Source: Lingula anatina
Taxonomy: Eukaryota; Brachiopoda; Lingulata; Lingulida; Lingulidae
Assembly (NCBI RefSeq): GCF_001039355.2
Contig: NW_019775692.1
Coordinates: forward strand, 8,848-72,847
Reading direction: 5' to 3'
DNA: 64,000 bases
In this document: one piece after another, positions 1 to 24,699 of the stretch
Numbering within the stretch: position 1 is the stretch's first letter
Layout: each line of letters starts with the position of its first letter
Notes under the pieces: generated by a model
What the model was told of the DNA's origin: nothing
The model's input: the letters and a program-made list of their open reading frames with translations, nothing else
Databases searched by the model: none
Made by a program: the position numbers and the translations under genes

Positions 1-1540
1 GATCTTTGTGTGCAATTTTGGCATTATCATTTTTTATTTTTTCGCCAGCAAACAGACCCAACATAGCCCCCCCCCCCCCCCATCCAATTGTTTGTAGACT
101 TATGAAAATGTTGATAAAATGGGTGACTCTTTTAGAGAATAACAGGTTATCCTCCCCAGTTTCAGATTCTGATAACTGACCTATACCGTCAGCATGTCTC
201 TACAGTTTCCAGTACGCATTCATACTTACGTACCTCCGAAACACTGAGAGACTCATGTTCTAGTAGGCCTACTTCAGCAACCTAAAACGCAGCTGTGTTG
301 GATACAATTACGGCGGAGAGGAGAAACACCCAAATCAGTCTGTTTTGTCTACCACTTGATAGGCCCTGCTGCCCTCTACCAGGGTCACAGAGAAGATTTT
401 TCTTAGATATTCACTGATATTTCTTTGACCATTCACCAGCTGTACATGCATATTTTTGTACTGTGTCCAGTGAAAAATTTTAACACAACAACTGTGGTCT
501 CTCGCAGAGAGTAACATGTGCGAAACGTGCATTGTGATGGCGGAGACAATCTTCGTCTTCTCTAACACATTCAAGGAATCCTCGAGTCTGTTGCGCTGCT
601 AAGTGGATTGACAATATATGTTACTTATGACCAGTGATAAACGATTTGACCACAAGTGTACTTTTCATTATTTCCTGAATAACTTTGGCACAATCAAATT
701 CATCCTTTATGCTCAAAAATATATGAAAAGATGCATTCTTCGTGAAAACCGGGTACCCAGAGAATAAAAATCGCCATTACTGTCTAGTGAAACCGGGCCC
801 ACATCACATCTGTCAGGATGTTGAAATTGCCTTGAAGATTTTACCATATGCTGCGTTTGATTTACGCCTATATTTCTTTTATTTTTACTTGATGGGCTAA
901 AGTGTTAAATCTGAGTTAGAGGTTAAAAATGTTGAAATTGTTTAGATTTTGTAGAAGTTTTTAAAAAGTTTTAGAAAAAAATAATGTCACATGATATGTT
1001 TCAATGCTCTCATTGGCGTGCTACTAGTAGTAATAAAGGTGGATAAACATAGGCCTTCGCTTTAATATGGTTATTTTTAAAATTGTAATTTAATTTGATG
1101 AAAATGAAAACGCCCTTTTAAGTGAACTTTGTAAACATTGGATGACATTTCCGGTTGAATCTCAATGAGTTAGGCCTAATAATCGCTATATGAAAATAGC
1201 TTATAATGTCCGAAATCTCAGGATTCTTATATTTTTTAGAATTCTGCTGGTCATATTGACAGAATTTTTTTTTACTAGAATATTATCCTTCTAATTTAGA
1301 CAATTACAATAAGTGCTAAATTAGGACCGGAAGCACCATTTAAAATAAAGTATAATTGCTGTTCAATATGTGAACCCCAACAGTGCGGCGTACTCGTGAG
1401 TCACTTGGAAAGTTTGAAGCTTGTACAATGTGATTAGTAACTTACATGTACAATACTTTCCCTCTTCGCCAGGAACAGGTTTTTTTTCTTTTTTTTTTTT
1501 TTNGTGTAGTCAAGCGCAATAATAAGCACACAGAATCAAT
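1..1540. other. Intergenic/upstream DNA, no supported gene
   Basis: AT-rich sequence with a short poly-C run near 70-81 and a long T-rich run at about 1480-1502 that ends at the single N at 1503. Translation of both strands gives only short open frames. The longest, on the minus strand at 335-574, has no recognisable domain and no convincing splice context. I see nothing here that I would call a gene. Confidence 0.5.
1503..1503. other. Single-N assembly join
   Basis: An isolated N directly follows a run of about 20 T residues. Two other isolated Ns occur in the window (10336 and 48372), one flanked by a duplicated block, so this is probably a contig join or unresolved homopolymer. Sequence may be missing between the upstream DNA and the presumed 5' end of the kinase gene. 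Confidence 0.6.
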
Positions 1541-1756
1541 GGATACCAGCGCCGTTGCTAGGAACAATGGCAGCTCATGAATATGTATCTGGACGTGACA
1601 CAAAAGGTGCGCAAATAAACGTGCCCAACAGCGCGCCAGAACGAGGCCGGCACCGACTCCATATTGCTCTTCTGTTTATGCGTTGCTCAGGAAAGGAGCT
1701 CACGACAAGGAAAGATTTGTCACCGTTTCTGGAGTATTTTCCACAGTTTGGTGCGG
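1540..1756 (+). other. Possible 5' first exon of the doublecortin-like kinase gene
   Basis: This short stretch is richer in G+C than its surroundings and is followed by a strong splice donor (GCG|GTGAGTAG at 1756/1757). It contains GTTGCTAGGAAC at about 1553-1564, an imperfect X-box-like (RFX) motif. The next plus-strand splice acceptor in plausible context is at 7735, just before the first recognised coding exon. A leader exon here, spliced to 7736, is a reasonable inference. Its open frame (1555-1878) reads through the donor and resembles nothing I know, so I treat it as non-coding. Transcript data would settle it. Confidence 0.3.
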
Positions 1757-4700
1757 TGAGTAGCGAATTTACTCTTTTGAGTATCATATCTCCGTGTATG
1801 ATTAATATCAGGGCTAAGATATGGCAGAGTTTGGCCGTGTTTTATCAGGGAAAGTGTAAACGATTACTCACATGCTAAAACAGGTGCCCCTCTTCCGCCC
1901 TCCAACCACATGCACTTTGACAGGCTTTCGTTCTTTGCTAAAACAGTGAAAAGTGCCGGAAAATTATTGTATTTGATGCTGTGCAGTGAACTTCTCGTGT
2001 TTCCTAAGATATTGTACTGTTCAAATGCAGTGGCATATGACCGAAATTACAAGCATTGAACATTAGATAATATTTAACAAAGACGGCCAATGCATTAGGA
2101 ATTCCAGGTTTTTCATAATAAATTATTGCAGTATTTCCTGCTGACTCTCCACAATGTTGGAATCGTGCTCTTGCCATAAAACAGTATTCTGATTCTTAAA
2201 GAGGTAAATTATTGCACAGGATTTTTTTGCACAAGATGTTTTACTTTAGCTGTGTATGGTAGTAAATGTTGGAAAATTACTGCCCAGAAGTCTGATTATT
2301 CCCACCAGTCCAGTCCATATAGCCATTGTCCAGTATCGACTGGTTATATCATAATTACATTATGGGCTGGGTTTGGCCGTCTGTTATTCTGCTTTGGTCT
2401 GAAGAGTGTTTCCTTAAAACCATAACATATATGTCTATTAATAGAGGGCACCTGCTGGGTCTGTGGTCATAGTGTTTCTCCACTTCAGGGTTTGCTGTAA
2501 GTACTCAATTAACCTTTTGCTTTAAGTGCTCAATTTACGTAGAGTCTAAACATTCTGGTGCTTTGAAGAAAGGTGAAGACTTGTGGCTGAGATTTTTTTT
2601 AGGGAGATGGTGTGGTGTGGAAAAAACATTTTTATTAGTTCAGAGTGTAAAGGACAAACTCAACTTTTACTGACCATTGTGAAGTACAGTTTTCATACCT
2701 GGTATCACTGTGGCTTGACATTTTTTGATTGGGGTCAAGTTATTAATTGTTAGCCAAATTAGTGAAAAATTGTATCTCTCCATTTTTTCAACAGATTCCA
2801 ATCATTTTAGCATTTGGTGAAATGTCATGCGAGGCACAGTTTGAGTATTAGTACATGTAAACACAACACTGCACTGGCAGAGCTCCTGACGTCTTGTGTA
2901 GATTTTGTTGCCAATTATAGCAGGCAGGAATTTTCAGGAGAAAAAAATGTTTATGATTGGCAAAATCTCTCAACATCTGTCAGTATGGAGGTGTGGTGGG
3001 GGGGGGGGGGAATGCAGTGTTGTATACATATATACATGTCTAGATGCAGTCTTTGCACTGCCTAGCATACTGTGTTAAAATAAGACAAAACAGAGTGTAA
3101 TTACCCATCAGAATTATTCATGACTCACGTCCTTTATTCTATACAACCACTACCATTACACCTTAGTCATAAGAATATATATTTTTCATGACTGGACCAG
3201 TGAATATGAAAATATGAGAGAGTTGTGACAACATCAGGACTTGTCAAGCAAAGGCATCAGTAGAACATCAGTCAGTCAGTCAAATATAGTGTCAGCTTGA
3301 AAGGCCTCTTTTTCCCCTTCTTCAGAATGATTCCTGTTGGCTTAAGTGCAAACTCAATTAAGGCTTCTGTCCAGATTAAGGACATAGTAAAGTAAAGTCA
3401 ACATTTGGGCTCAAAAATAATCAGGCTTGTAGATATTGAGCCAGTTCAAATACTCTTGATATCGTCCATGTGGATGATACAAGGCCAGTGAAAAATAAAA
3501 TAATATTTCTGAGGCTGTTAATGTTCAGATAGCATCTATTTCCTAACCTGGCTTCTGTGTTCTTATGTGCTATATCAGCTTTGCCACATGGGAATGAAGA
3601 AAGTTTAGTTGGTTTATTAATTATTAATATAACTTGAAATAATTTGCAAAATGATATTTTGATATAACAAAAGTGGTTCCCTGATAATGCATTCTTTTGC
3701 ATTTTTTTCTTATTTTTGTTGTTGTTGATGATATTTTTTGAAATTCAAAGAAATTTTCTTTAAAAATGATAAAGTAAAACATTGTAAAAATAGAAAACAG
3801 GTGCTTGCAGAAATTCAATCTAGTTTGTTTGGAGTTACAATCTTCTTTTTCATTTGATTTTTGGAGAAAAAAGCTTTTAAAAGTACATTTAAAGCACAAA
3901 TTAGACTTTGGTCTCCATTTGCACAGGCTGATTACATGTGATTTGTTTTCTGCAAAGTAATTTTCAATAGTCTATTCTTAGAAAAACGTCATTAGTCTTG
4001 AGGGCTGATGTTTCAACTGTTTTATAATGTGCTGTCTTGCAATGCAAACAAAAAGAGAAGTTTGTATGGATTTTAAAATGCATCTGTTTCCTTTTCTAAT
4101 TAATGAACTGTTACTGAAAAGTTAGGCAAATGCAGAAGCAAATATATTTTAATTTCAGTTCCAAGAAAAGCGTCTTGTATTTATGGAAAGCAAAAATGAA
4201 TCTTTGACCACCTGCTGTGATAGGAAAGCTGATGAAGTAAATGTTACTAAGTACTAATATATAGCAAATAAATAAATAAATAAATATATAATAAATAAAT
4301 AAAACATATATTAATTTAATTGTGTTAAAGATGGAGAGCATTTCTTTGTTGATTTGCAATCTCTGTCAGAAGGAGACTTGTAATACTTGTAATACTGATA
4401 AATCTACTGGTAGATTAGGCAGTGGTATAAACAGTTCAAACAATTTACACATTTGTCATTTGTAGCAGACCAAGAGGTCATCTTCTCACGCTTAAAGCAT
4501 TCAAACTAAATTTTTTTAAAATCAGACTTGTATTTGCTTTTAAAATGAAAATTATCATGTAACTGTTGGCTGAAATGACTAAGAAAATTTCCCATTAAGT
4601 TTTGAAACTATGTTTATTTCAATTCACAATATATCAGAATGGGATGAATTTAATTTGCCTAATCCCACACCCTCTAATCTTCCACAAAAAAGGCATGCAT

Positions 4701-5618
4701 GTAAGAGTTCAGATCAGTATGATCTGTTATTGCCTACAATCAGTCTCATAGAAAACCAGTGCACCATGTAGTATTGTGTTTTTCTATAAATTTAATTAAC
4801 TTCTATACAGAGCATTGGTAAGAAACTGCAATAAATCACGTAACTGTCAGTTATTATTAGTATCAACAGAAGTGTATAAAAAACTTGTGGCGTTACTTCA
4901 GATCCTGCCACAGGTAGCAGTTGACATTTGAGGACAAATTAAACTTGAGATTATCTTTCACGTATCGGGGATTACCTTACACGTATTTGACGAATCCCTT
5001 TATCCTGCATTACGTGATGCGACTAAAACGACAAGAGCTCTTTATGTCTTCACAGTGTTTCTAAAAAAAAAGAAAAAGAAAAAAATACAAACACTGCGTG
5101 ATGAAAGGTTTGCGTATGAACAAGGAGATTAACTTTTAAGTTTTTTGCTGTTGTTTGTGTTACCTGGCTGCCGCGATAGTTTGATGTTGATATGTCTTGA
5201 ATTATGTTGAAAGGTGAGCTTTGGTTATATTTACAATGAGCTTGTTTGAAGTTTCAAATGACTTTATCCCTGCTTTTATCAGTATGGGAATTTTTAATGC
5301 CAAGAAGTGCCTGTAAAACTACCTGTCTTGCACACTAAGATGCTGGTAGGTATATTTTTTACCTGTAGAATGGCAATCATGTTGTTAAAAGAAATCCATT
5401 TTGATGTCAAGTAAACCTCCCTTCTCCCTTGAACAAAAAGGAACATAATTGAAAAAAACTGCTACAGTGTAGCTTAATATTGGCAGTACATAAAAATGCT
5501 GTATATCACATTTAAGTCAATTTTTTTTCTTTTTCTGAAAACACCCTGAACCCATCAAAGGGAAATAGCTTTTGATCTTTACTTATGTTTTTACAAACAC
5601 ACACACACACACGCATGC

Positions 5619-5660
<42 letters not shown>

Positions 5661-7735
5661 AGTGTTGGATATATTCAGCAAATTCTACACTACAAGTTGC
5701 CATATGTAGAGACTGTCAAATAAACACATTTATTGTTTACGTTGTATCTTAGCAACTTTATCAAAACACATGGCAGCCATAACTGTGAAATCAATAGCGT
5801 AATCATATCTCGAGGAGGAATGATTGACAGACCAAGACATAAGATACAGCCAGCATGACCATAAAAATGGATGTTATTCCGTCAGAATCAATTTACAGAA
5901 TCATGCAATGTAAAATTTGCTGTGACAGTCAGAGCTTTTGTTGTATACCCTTTGGATAATGGAGTGCTTCACGGAATGGACCATTTGTCTTCCTTGTACT
6001 TTCGTGTAGCAGATATAAATAATAGATATGAAACAGTATTCTCTTCCTGTTGTCAGTTGCCTCCCTTAGTTGCAGAAACAAAATACTTGTAAAAACTCAT
6101 CTGCCATTTCTGCTATCAGGCGAGATACCAGCAGTAATACGAAGCTTACAGTGTGGCAGTGAATATGTTTTGATATATTTATTTCAAATATATGGCAGTG
6201 TAAACTCAGCCCTATAAAAATATTTCGCTGTTCATAGAATTGAGCAAATATTGTGTTATTCTTGGACTCAAAGTGCATTAGAAAATTAAAGCAGCTGAAA
6301 GGGGTTTCTTACTTTCAGAAGACATTTAGCAATACATTTTTCATACTTTCTAAAAGGATATTTTGATACCCTGAACTGAACTATCAATTGGCTGATATTT
6401 ATTTAAAAGCTGCTACATACTTGGCTAGTATAACATTGCACTGATTATGAGGAATGAATATAGTAAGAAAGGGACTTATTTTTGTAGTAACCTTTGTAGT
6501 TCAAGTACTTAGTGTTATCTCTGCTAAGAAAAATGCAAACAATTGCAGAATGAAGTGAAATAGAAAGGAAAAAAAGAGAGAGAAAATTAAAATCCACAAG
6601 TAGATTAAAGTTTAGAAAAGCATTCCTTTTAACAGGGTCATCTTTTCCTTAATAAGACCCAGCACCAAAAAATGCTTTATTTTCGCAAAAGAATCTACAT
6701 AAATTCCTGAAAATGTTTTAACCCCAGCATGGAAAAATAGTAATACAATTGGTTTTATGTCTGTTTACATGAACGGATTGGTTTTTATTGGTGCTCTGAC
6801 ATGGTTTCACTTGTTAACCGCATGTTTATGTGAAAAAATGGTCGGTATTAATCTTGTTGAAGCGGTGGTTGTAATGTTTTAGTTTCAGCCATTGTTTTTA
6901 TAAATTGGTTCCTGATTTCAGCAGTTTTGGGCCTAGGACTCAACAGCAAGACAACATATGGAGAAATGTTCTCTTTATTTGAGTTATTGTGGTTTAGCAT
7001 TAGTATAATTCCAGTGAGTGTTATCTGTGAGTGATCAAACTTAAAGCCCTCTACATGCATCTGCTTTTTTTTCCTGCGGTTGACATTACATTTAGAGGCT
7101 TCGTGAAAGTCTTTTGATGCTTCAAAAGAAGAAAAAAGAACGATTTTCAGTTTGCACCAAGAAAAATGCAGTTCCATAAGGTTTAGATTTATCGTTGAAA
7201 AAGCACATGTTATTACCCGGGGCAGTGATCTAAGGGGCATAAAAACCCTTGTAACAGTATCATTTTACTGCCCATTTGTAAGCAGCATTTTCATTGAGCC
7301 TGTAAAATCTTCTTAGCTTAGCACCAGAAGCCCAGGAAAAAAAATCTGAAAATGGTCTGTAGACACATTTTGACCAAAATTCAGATGTGTCTTGACCCTC
7401 TAAATTTAATTCAGGGTTAAGTTTTAAAATGAAATATTGTGGACCTGTCAACAACAAGGAAGAAAAGACTCCTATTGAAAACCAATATGTACCATATTAT
7501 TTTTAAAGGATAACTGGACTTTAAGCCTTATTGCAGTAGACCAGAAATTTGGTTGAAAAAATCTTAAGTTTTGGAAGAAATTAATGCCTTCATTGTAAGA
7601 AACCTTTTCTAATTCAAATGGCATTAAGAGTAGCTTACTAGTTGTAGATACTAGTATATGAGTGGTTACAAAATGGATAATTTATCCATAATATATATCA
7701 TAAATGTAATGTTCTATATTTGAACTATTTTTCAG
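1757..7735 (+). other. Probable first intron of the kinase gene, no other gene seen
   Basis: About 6 kb of AT-rich DNA with simple repeats: a G run at 2998-3011, AATA-type repeats near 4259-4305, and a CA dinucleotide run at 5594-5656. No open frame over 130 codons and none with recognisable protein similarity. It ends with TTTTTCAG at about 7728-7735, a good splice acceptor. It counts as an intron only if the first exon at 1540-1756 is real. Confidence 0.4.
5594..5656. repeat. (CA)n microsatellite
   Basis: Nearly pure CA dinucleotide repeat with a few G interruptions. The minus-strand open frame across it (Cys-Val repeats) is an artefact of the repeat. Confidence 0.95.
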
Positions 7736-7853
7736 ATGCCCCTAAGCAGAAGAGAGCATGTTGTAATCCAAACTTGCAGTGACTTAAGGGTCTAACAGTC
7801 AAGATGTAGACCCAAAGCATTGAACTCAGCATTCTACGCTACAGGACATTCTC

Positions 7854-20865
<13,012 letters not shown>

Positions 20866-22445
20866 GGACTGAAAAATATCCCTGAGGATCTTTTTAAGGA
20901 CTGAGGATGATACAAAACTCTTATCTGCCATTATGAAAGTTTATGTAGCTTTTTTTTTGTAAGTGGACAAAAGCGCATTGAACTAACCCACCTAGGCTGT
21001 TTGCCATTCAGTGTTATGAACTGTGTTCTATACTGTTTGATCTGCTGTAATATTAAACTATGCAATACATGATGACAGTAAGGTGCTTTCATGACCTTTG
21101 ACATTGTGACCTTTGTCCTTGTGACCCCTGAACTTGTGGCCATGTGATCTTTGAACTTACTGCTTGTTGCTAATGGTTACTGCACACAATGTGGGTTAGC
21201 CCCTCAACATAAAAAATAAGTTGCTAAATGACCATACAGAAAAAAAACAGTTTGCTAATTACTTATGTTTTAGTTTGTTTATGGATTGCTTGTCATGTGA
21301 CTCAGTGTAAATTGACGCAATCGATGTGTTCATATAGACCATTTTTACCCCTACGATGCCAAGTGTTAATCTGCTTGTCAATTTTTGTGTGTAATTTGAT
21401 GACAGAAGTAAATTTTTTCCTAAGGTTGAGATTGGAGTGTATATTTATTTGCATTGTCATCATTAAGAATTTGTATTAATTATTAATGTAAGATAATATT
21501 CTTATACAAATTCTGATTCAAATATTTATGGCAGCAGAGGCTGTGCTTATTTTTCTAGTCCAATATTTGTACATATGAGATAAGTCAAATTGTATATATT
21601 CAGAAATGAGATCATTAATTACCCTTTTAGGAATGGGTTTTATTTGCCAAATACTGTGAAAAAACATTTTTGTTTTCTTATTTTGCCTTTAGTGGCAGTT
21701 GCCTTGCAAATTTGAGAAAAAATTGAGAATTAATGAAGATTCCTTTGTAGTGTATTGAAAACGATATGATTGGTTCAGTTCAAGGTTTTTGCCCATACTA
21801 GTATTACTAAGTATGTTTAACTTTTTATAGTGCCTTCTTATAAATTTACTTCCCAATTACAGGATGCTTACTGGTGAACGAATTTTATTGGCCTTTGTAC
21901 ATGCTATGAGGTTTTATGATTTTCGTATAATTGATGAGCTGTATCCAGACCAGCACTTTCTTATGAAAGTGCATAATAGCTCTTTTTTCAAGGCAGGGCC
22001 TTTTTTACTCCTACGTACATCTTTTTAACTTACTGTATTTGTCTCCTTATCCTATACCTTCATGTTTTATATAATTTTTTCTGCAGTTTTATGCCTAACA
22101 AACCTAGAAATTTTACTTGAAATGGATGTAATATAAAGTAAATTTTTTTTTTTTTGCCAATTTAAAAAATTTACCATGTTACCAGTTTTTAATTATTGAT
22201 TAGTTTGTGAATAAGGCTAATTATTTTTACTCTAAGAGTAAGACAAAATGACAAACTTTATTAAATTCAACATGCAACTGTGTTGCAACAAACATTTTTT
22301 GATAAGTTAAAAATAATTTTCTGTTCTGGAGCTTATATTATAGACAGTTTTGAAACTTATATGACGTTATTTATACATACTATTATATGTATATGATAAA
22401 TAATCATGTCGCGAACTCTTTACATGAATAAATGAAAATATAAAA
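20866..22445 (+). other. 3' untranslated region of the kinase gene
   Basis: AT-rich sequence after the TGA stop at 20863-20865 with no long open frame. An AATAAA signal at about 22427, shortly before an A-rich stretch, is a plausible polyadenylation signal. This would make the 3' UTR about 1.5 kb. Confidence 0.5.
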
Positions 22446-23458
22446 CAACCTTTGGTCTTCTTTCTTAATAGATTCTTAAGCTACATCAATATTATTTCGA
22501 GCAGTGGAGTTTCTGCAGTGGTGCAATATTACTAGCATTATATTACTACTTGATTTTTCTCAATGGAAATCATTGCGGCTTTGCAGAAACCCTACCCTGA
22601 GTGTCAGAGCAATGTAAAAGCTAACTAGCTTAACTATACCTTGTGATGGAGTCGCTTTTACTAGAAACCCATGCAAATGTAAAATTGCTGTAGTTGTGCC
22701 CAATACATTGCGTCCGTCGCATTTTTGTTACTGGTAACTGGGTATGTTTTGTTCTCTGTGATCACACGGTGCACTAGTAGTCTATTACAAAATGTTGTAA
22801 AGCACAGTTATTTCAGAAGGGGGGGGGGCATTGATATCAGAGAGTAGTATGTTTGCATGGTATCAGTTTCAAATCAAAACTGTATTCATAACAGTATTTT
22901 GTTTCTTTTAAAAGTTTAAAGCAATTAAGTTATAATCAGATTTATAAGCTGGGGAGGGCAGGGGGTGCCAGTCCTCACACACATCCACACCCAACATCTT
23001 TCTTTAAAAATATATTTGTGGGGATCCTTATAAAAGTGTTAACCTTTCCTTTGCCACTTGCGACGTATAAAAATAAAGAATGTGTAAAATCATCTGCATG
23101 GAGAACATCTAGTTAATCCCTCCAAAAAAGAAAAAAAAATATGAAATAAAACATTTATTTTCGGTTTTCTTTTTTTAATAATGATATGACAGTGAAGTAA
23201 AAAGGTAATCCCGTTTAAAGAAATGCTCAAGTTTACACAGTATAATTCACATTAGAAGTCAGAGTCAAAGAGATTAATATGTAATATTATGTTCCTCTTT
23301 ACTCCAGTGATAATTGTAGAGATGTTTGTGCAGTGATAAGTATAAATCAGTCATAAAACATATGTATGTACAGTTTGTGGGCAGATAGACAATAATCGAT
23401 ATTGACGTGATTTTGAGGACTTTGTTGTTGTAAAAACGACTACTGAAAAGTAAAGTGT
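22446..23458. other. Convergent intergenic space and 3' UTR of the small minus-strand gene
   Basis: No supported coding sequence. On the minus strand an AATAAA (plus-strand TTTATT at about 23154) lies some 300 bases past the stop of the 150-aa gene, a plausible polyadenylation site. The rest (about 22450-23150) shows only A/T-rich sequence and a G run near 22820. Confidence 0.5.
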
Positions 23459-24554
23459 CTAATTCTCTTCAAAGGTGAAATCAAAGTGGAAATCCCCCAC
23501 TGGAGTGCCCCACTCGGGCATGCCTTCCTCAGCCTCGATCTCATCTCTGGGCATGCCCAATGCCATCATGCCACCTCCCGCATTTGCTGGCATCTCCATG
23601 GCAAACATGCTGCCATCCTCCCCTTCGCTACTGTGGACGTCCCACTGAAGCAAGCCGCTGTCGTCTGCTACCTCGTCGTCTGGCATGTCCCAAGGCACAA
23701 GATCACAATTGTTTTCGCCAGTGCCAGGAGTTGGGGTGAGCGCAGCCTCCTGTGTGGTAATGTGAGTTTGGCGCCGGTGCGCCGTAGCTGGAAGGTACCT
23801 TATCCTCTCCATGTCCTTCTGGACAGATTCCTGGGAGAATTTAGAGATGAAAGCCAGAAATTAAAAAAAAGTCTGACTTCTGAAACAACGCTCTATTGTT
23901 TCCTTCTATTTTGGGGTGAAAATAAAATTGACGATTTCCCTGCAGGTCACTGTATAAGTTTATATTTCTGTTAGATAAATTTTTAGCTACTATACAAGCT
24001 TAGACAAATACATTCCATAAGACTAAAATTCGCAAATGGTGACACACGCAATATTCATAAATTACTTATGGGTTCGCAGAACAAGGACTCTTTGTGATGG
24101 CATATACATGTATGTATGTGCAAATATGCCTACAAACTAGAAATATGAGATCAATTGATAAAAAAAAATGAGTTTAAAATATCTCAAGTCTACCAAAATT
24201 AAAGAACACGTATAAATTTATTACTGCTATAGTGTATACATTATTGAGTATAATCAAGTTCCGGTTATTTCCATAAAATCACCATTTGTGTGTGTATTCA
24301 TTGTATCTATAAATTGTACCGAGATATAATATAGGAAACAGAGGCGGAGAATTTCTTTTTTTCAACATTGCTTTAGAACACTCAGCTCTTTATTTAATTT
24401 AACAATACAAATGCAGGGGATCCAGAGAAAAGAAATTACAATACTAATTTAGGCCTACTACACAGCAATTTACCTTAATCTCCAGGGTTCTCCGTTTGAT
24501 GTATTCATAACTATGTTGCACACCTAGAAACGCTAGATGCGAAAGGATTATCAT
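23459..24554 (-). CDS. Small two-exon gene, unrecognised 150-aa protein
   Basis: Minus-strand exons 24474-24554 (27 codons, starting ATG at 24554) and 23459-23830 (stop included), joined by a GT-AG intron in phase 0. The protein begins with a short hydrophobic stretch (MIILSHLAFLGV), then a basic, probably helical segment (YEYIKRRTLEIK joined to ESVQKDMERIRYLP, then HRRQ). It ends with about 90 residues rich in Asp, Glu, Gly, Met and Trp, containing repeated D/E-W-x-M/T/V-P-like steps such as VPWDMP, MPEWGTP and LQWDV. I do not recognise the family. The acidic tail with regularly spaced Trp could be a protein-binding tail. Evidence for a real gene is the clean splice pair, the frame continuity, and upstream CRE-like sites. 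Same strand as the CACHD1-like gene A upstream of it, and convergent with the kinase gene. Confidence 0.7.
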
Positions 24555-24619
24555 TTCAAATAAAATAGAAACTATCACAAAATGCTATCTTTTGTTTACG
24601 CTAAATTGCCCTTACTACC

Positions 24620-24690
24620 TGACGTAATGATGGCATTACGTCACGCCTGGCGAGGATCTATGACATCGTAATACCGTAACGTAACGTCAT
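24620..24690 (-). promoter_or_regulatory. Cluster of three CRE/ATF-like sites in the promoter of the 150-aa gene
   Basis: TGACGTAA at 24620-24627, its reverse complement TTACGTCA at 24636-24643, and TAACGTCA at 24682-24689 lie 65-135 bases upstream of the start codon at 24554. They match the consensus of CREB/ATF bZIP factors (TGACGTCA and variants). No clear TATA box is seen. Function is inferred from motif and position only. Confidence 0.5.
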
Positions 24691-24699
24691 CAAGGGATT

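Noticed and set aside
335-574. 79-codon minus-strand open frame
   Set aside because: No ATG at its start (first ATG leaves about 65 codons), no recognisable motif, no flanking splice sites that fit. It could be a fragment of an exon, but nothing supports that.
1555-1878. 107-codon plus-strand open frame over the possible first exon
   Set aside because: It reads straight through a strong splice donor at 1757 and resembles no known protein. The region is better read as a leader exon.
6848-7240. 130-codon minus-strand open frame
   Set aside because: Composition is unremarkable, with no domain, no close splice partners and no second exon found. Long random frames of this size are expected in 64 kb.
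23486-23974. 162-codon plus-strand frame
   Set aside because: Antisense shadow of exon 2 of the 150-aa gene. The minus-strand reading has a correct intron and upstream exon, this one does not.
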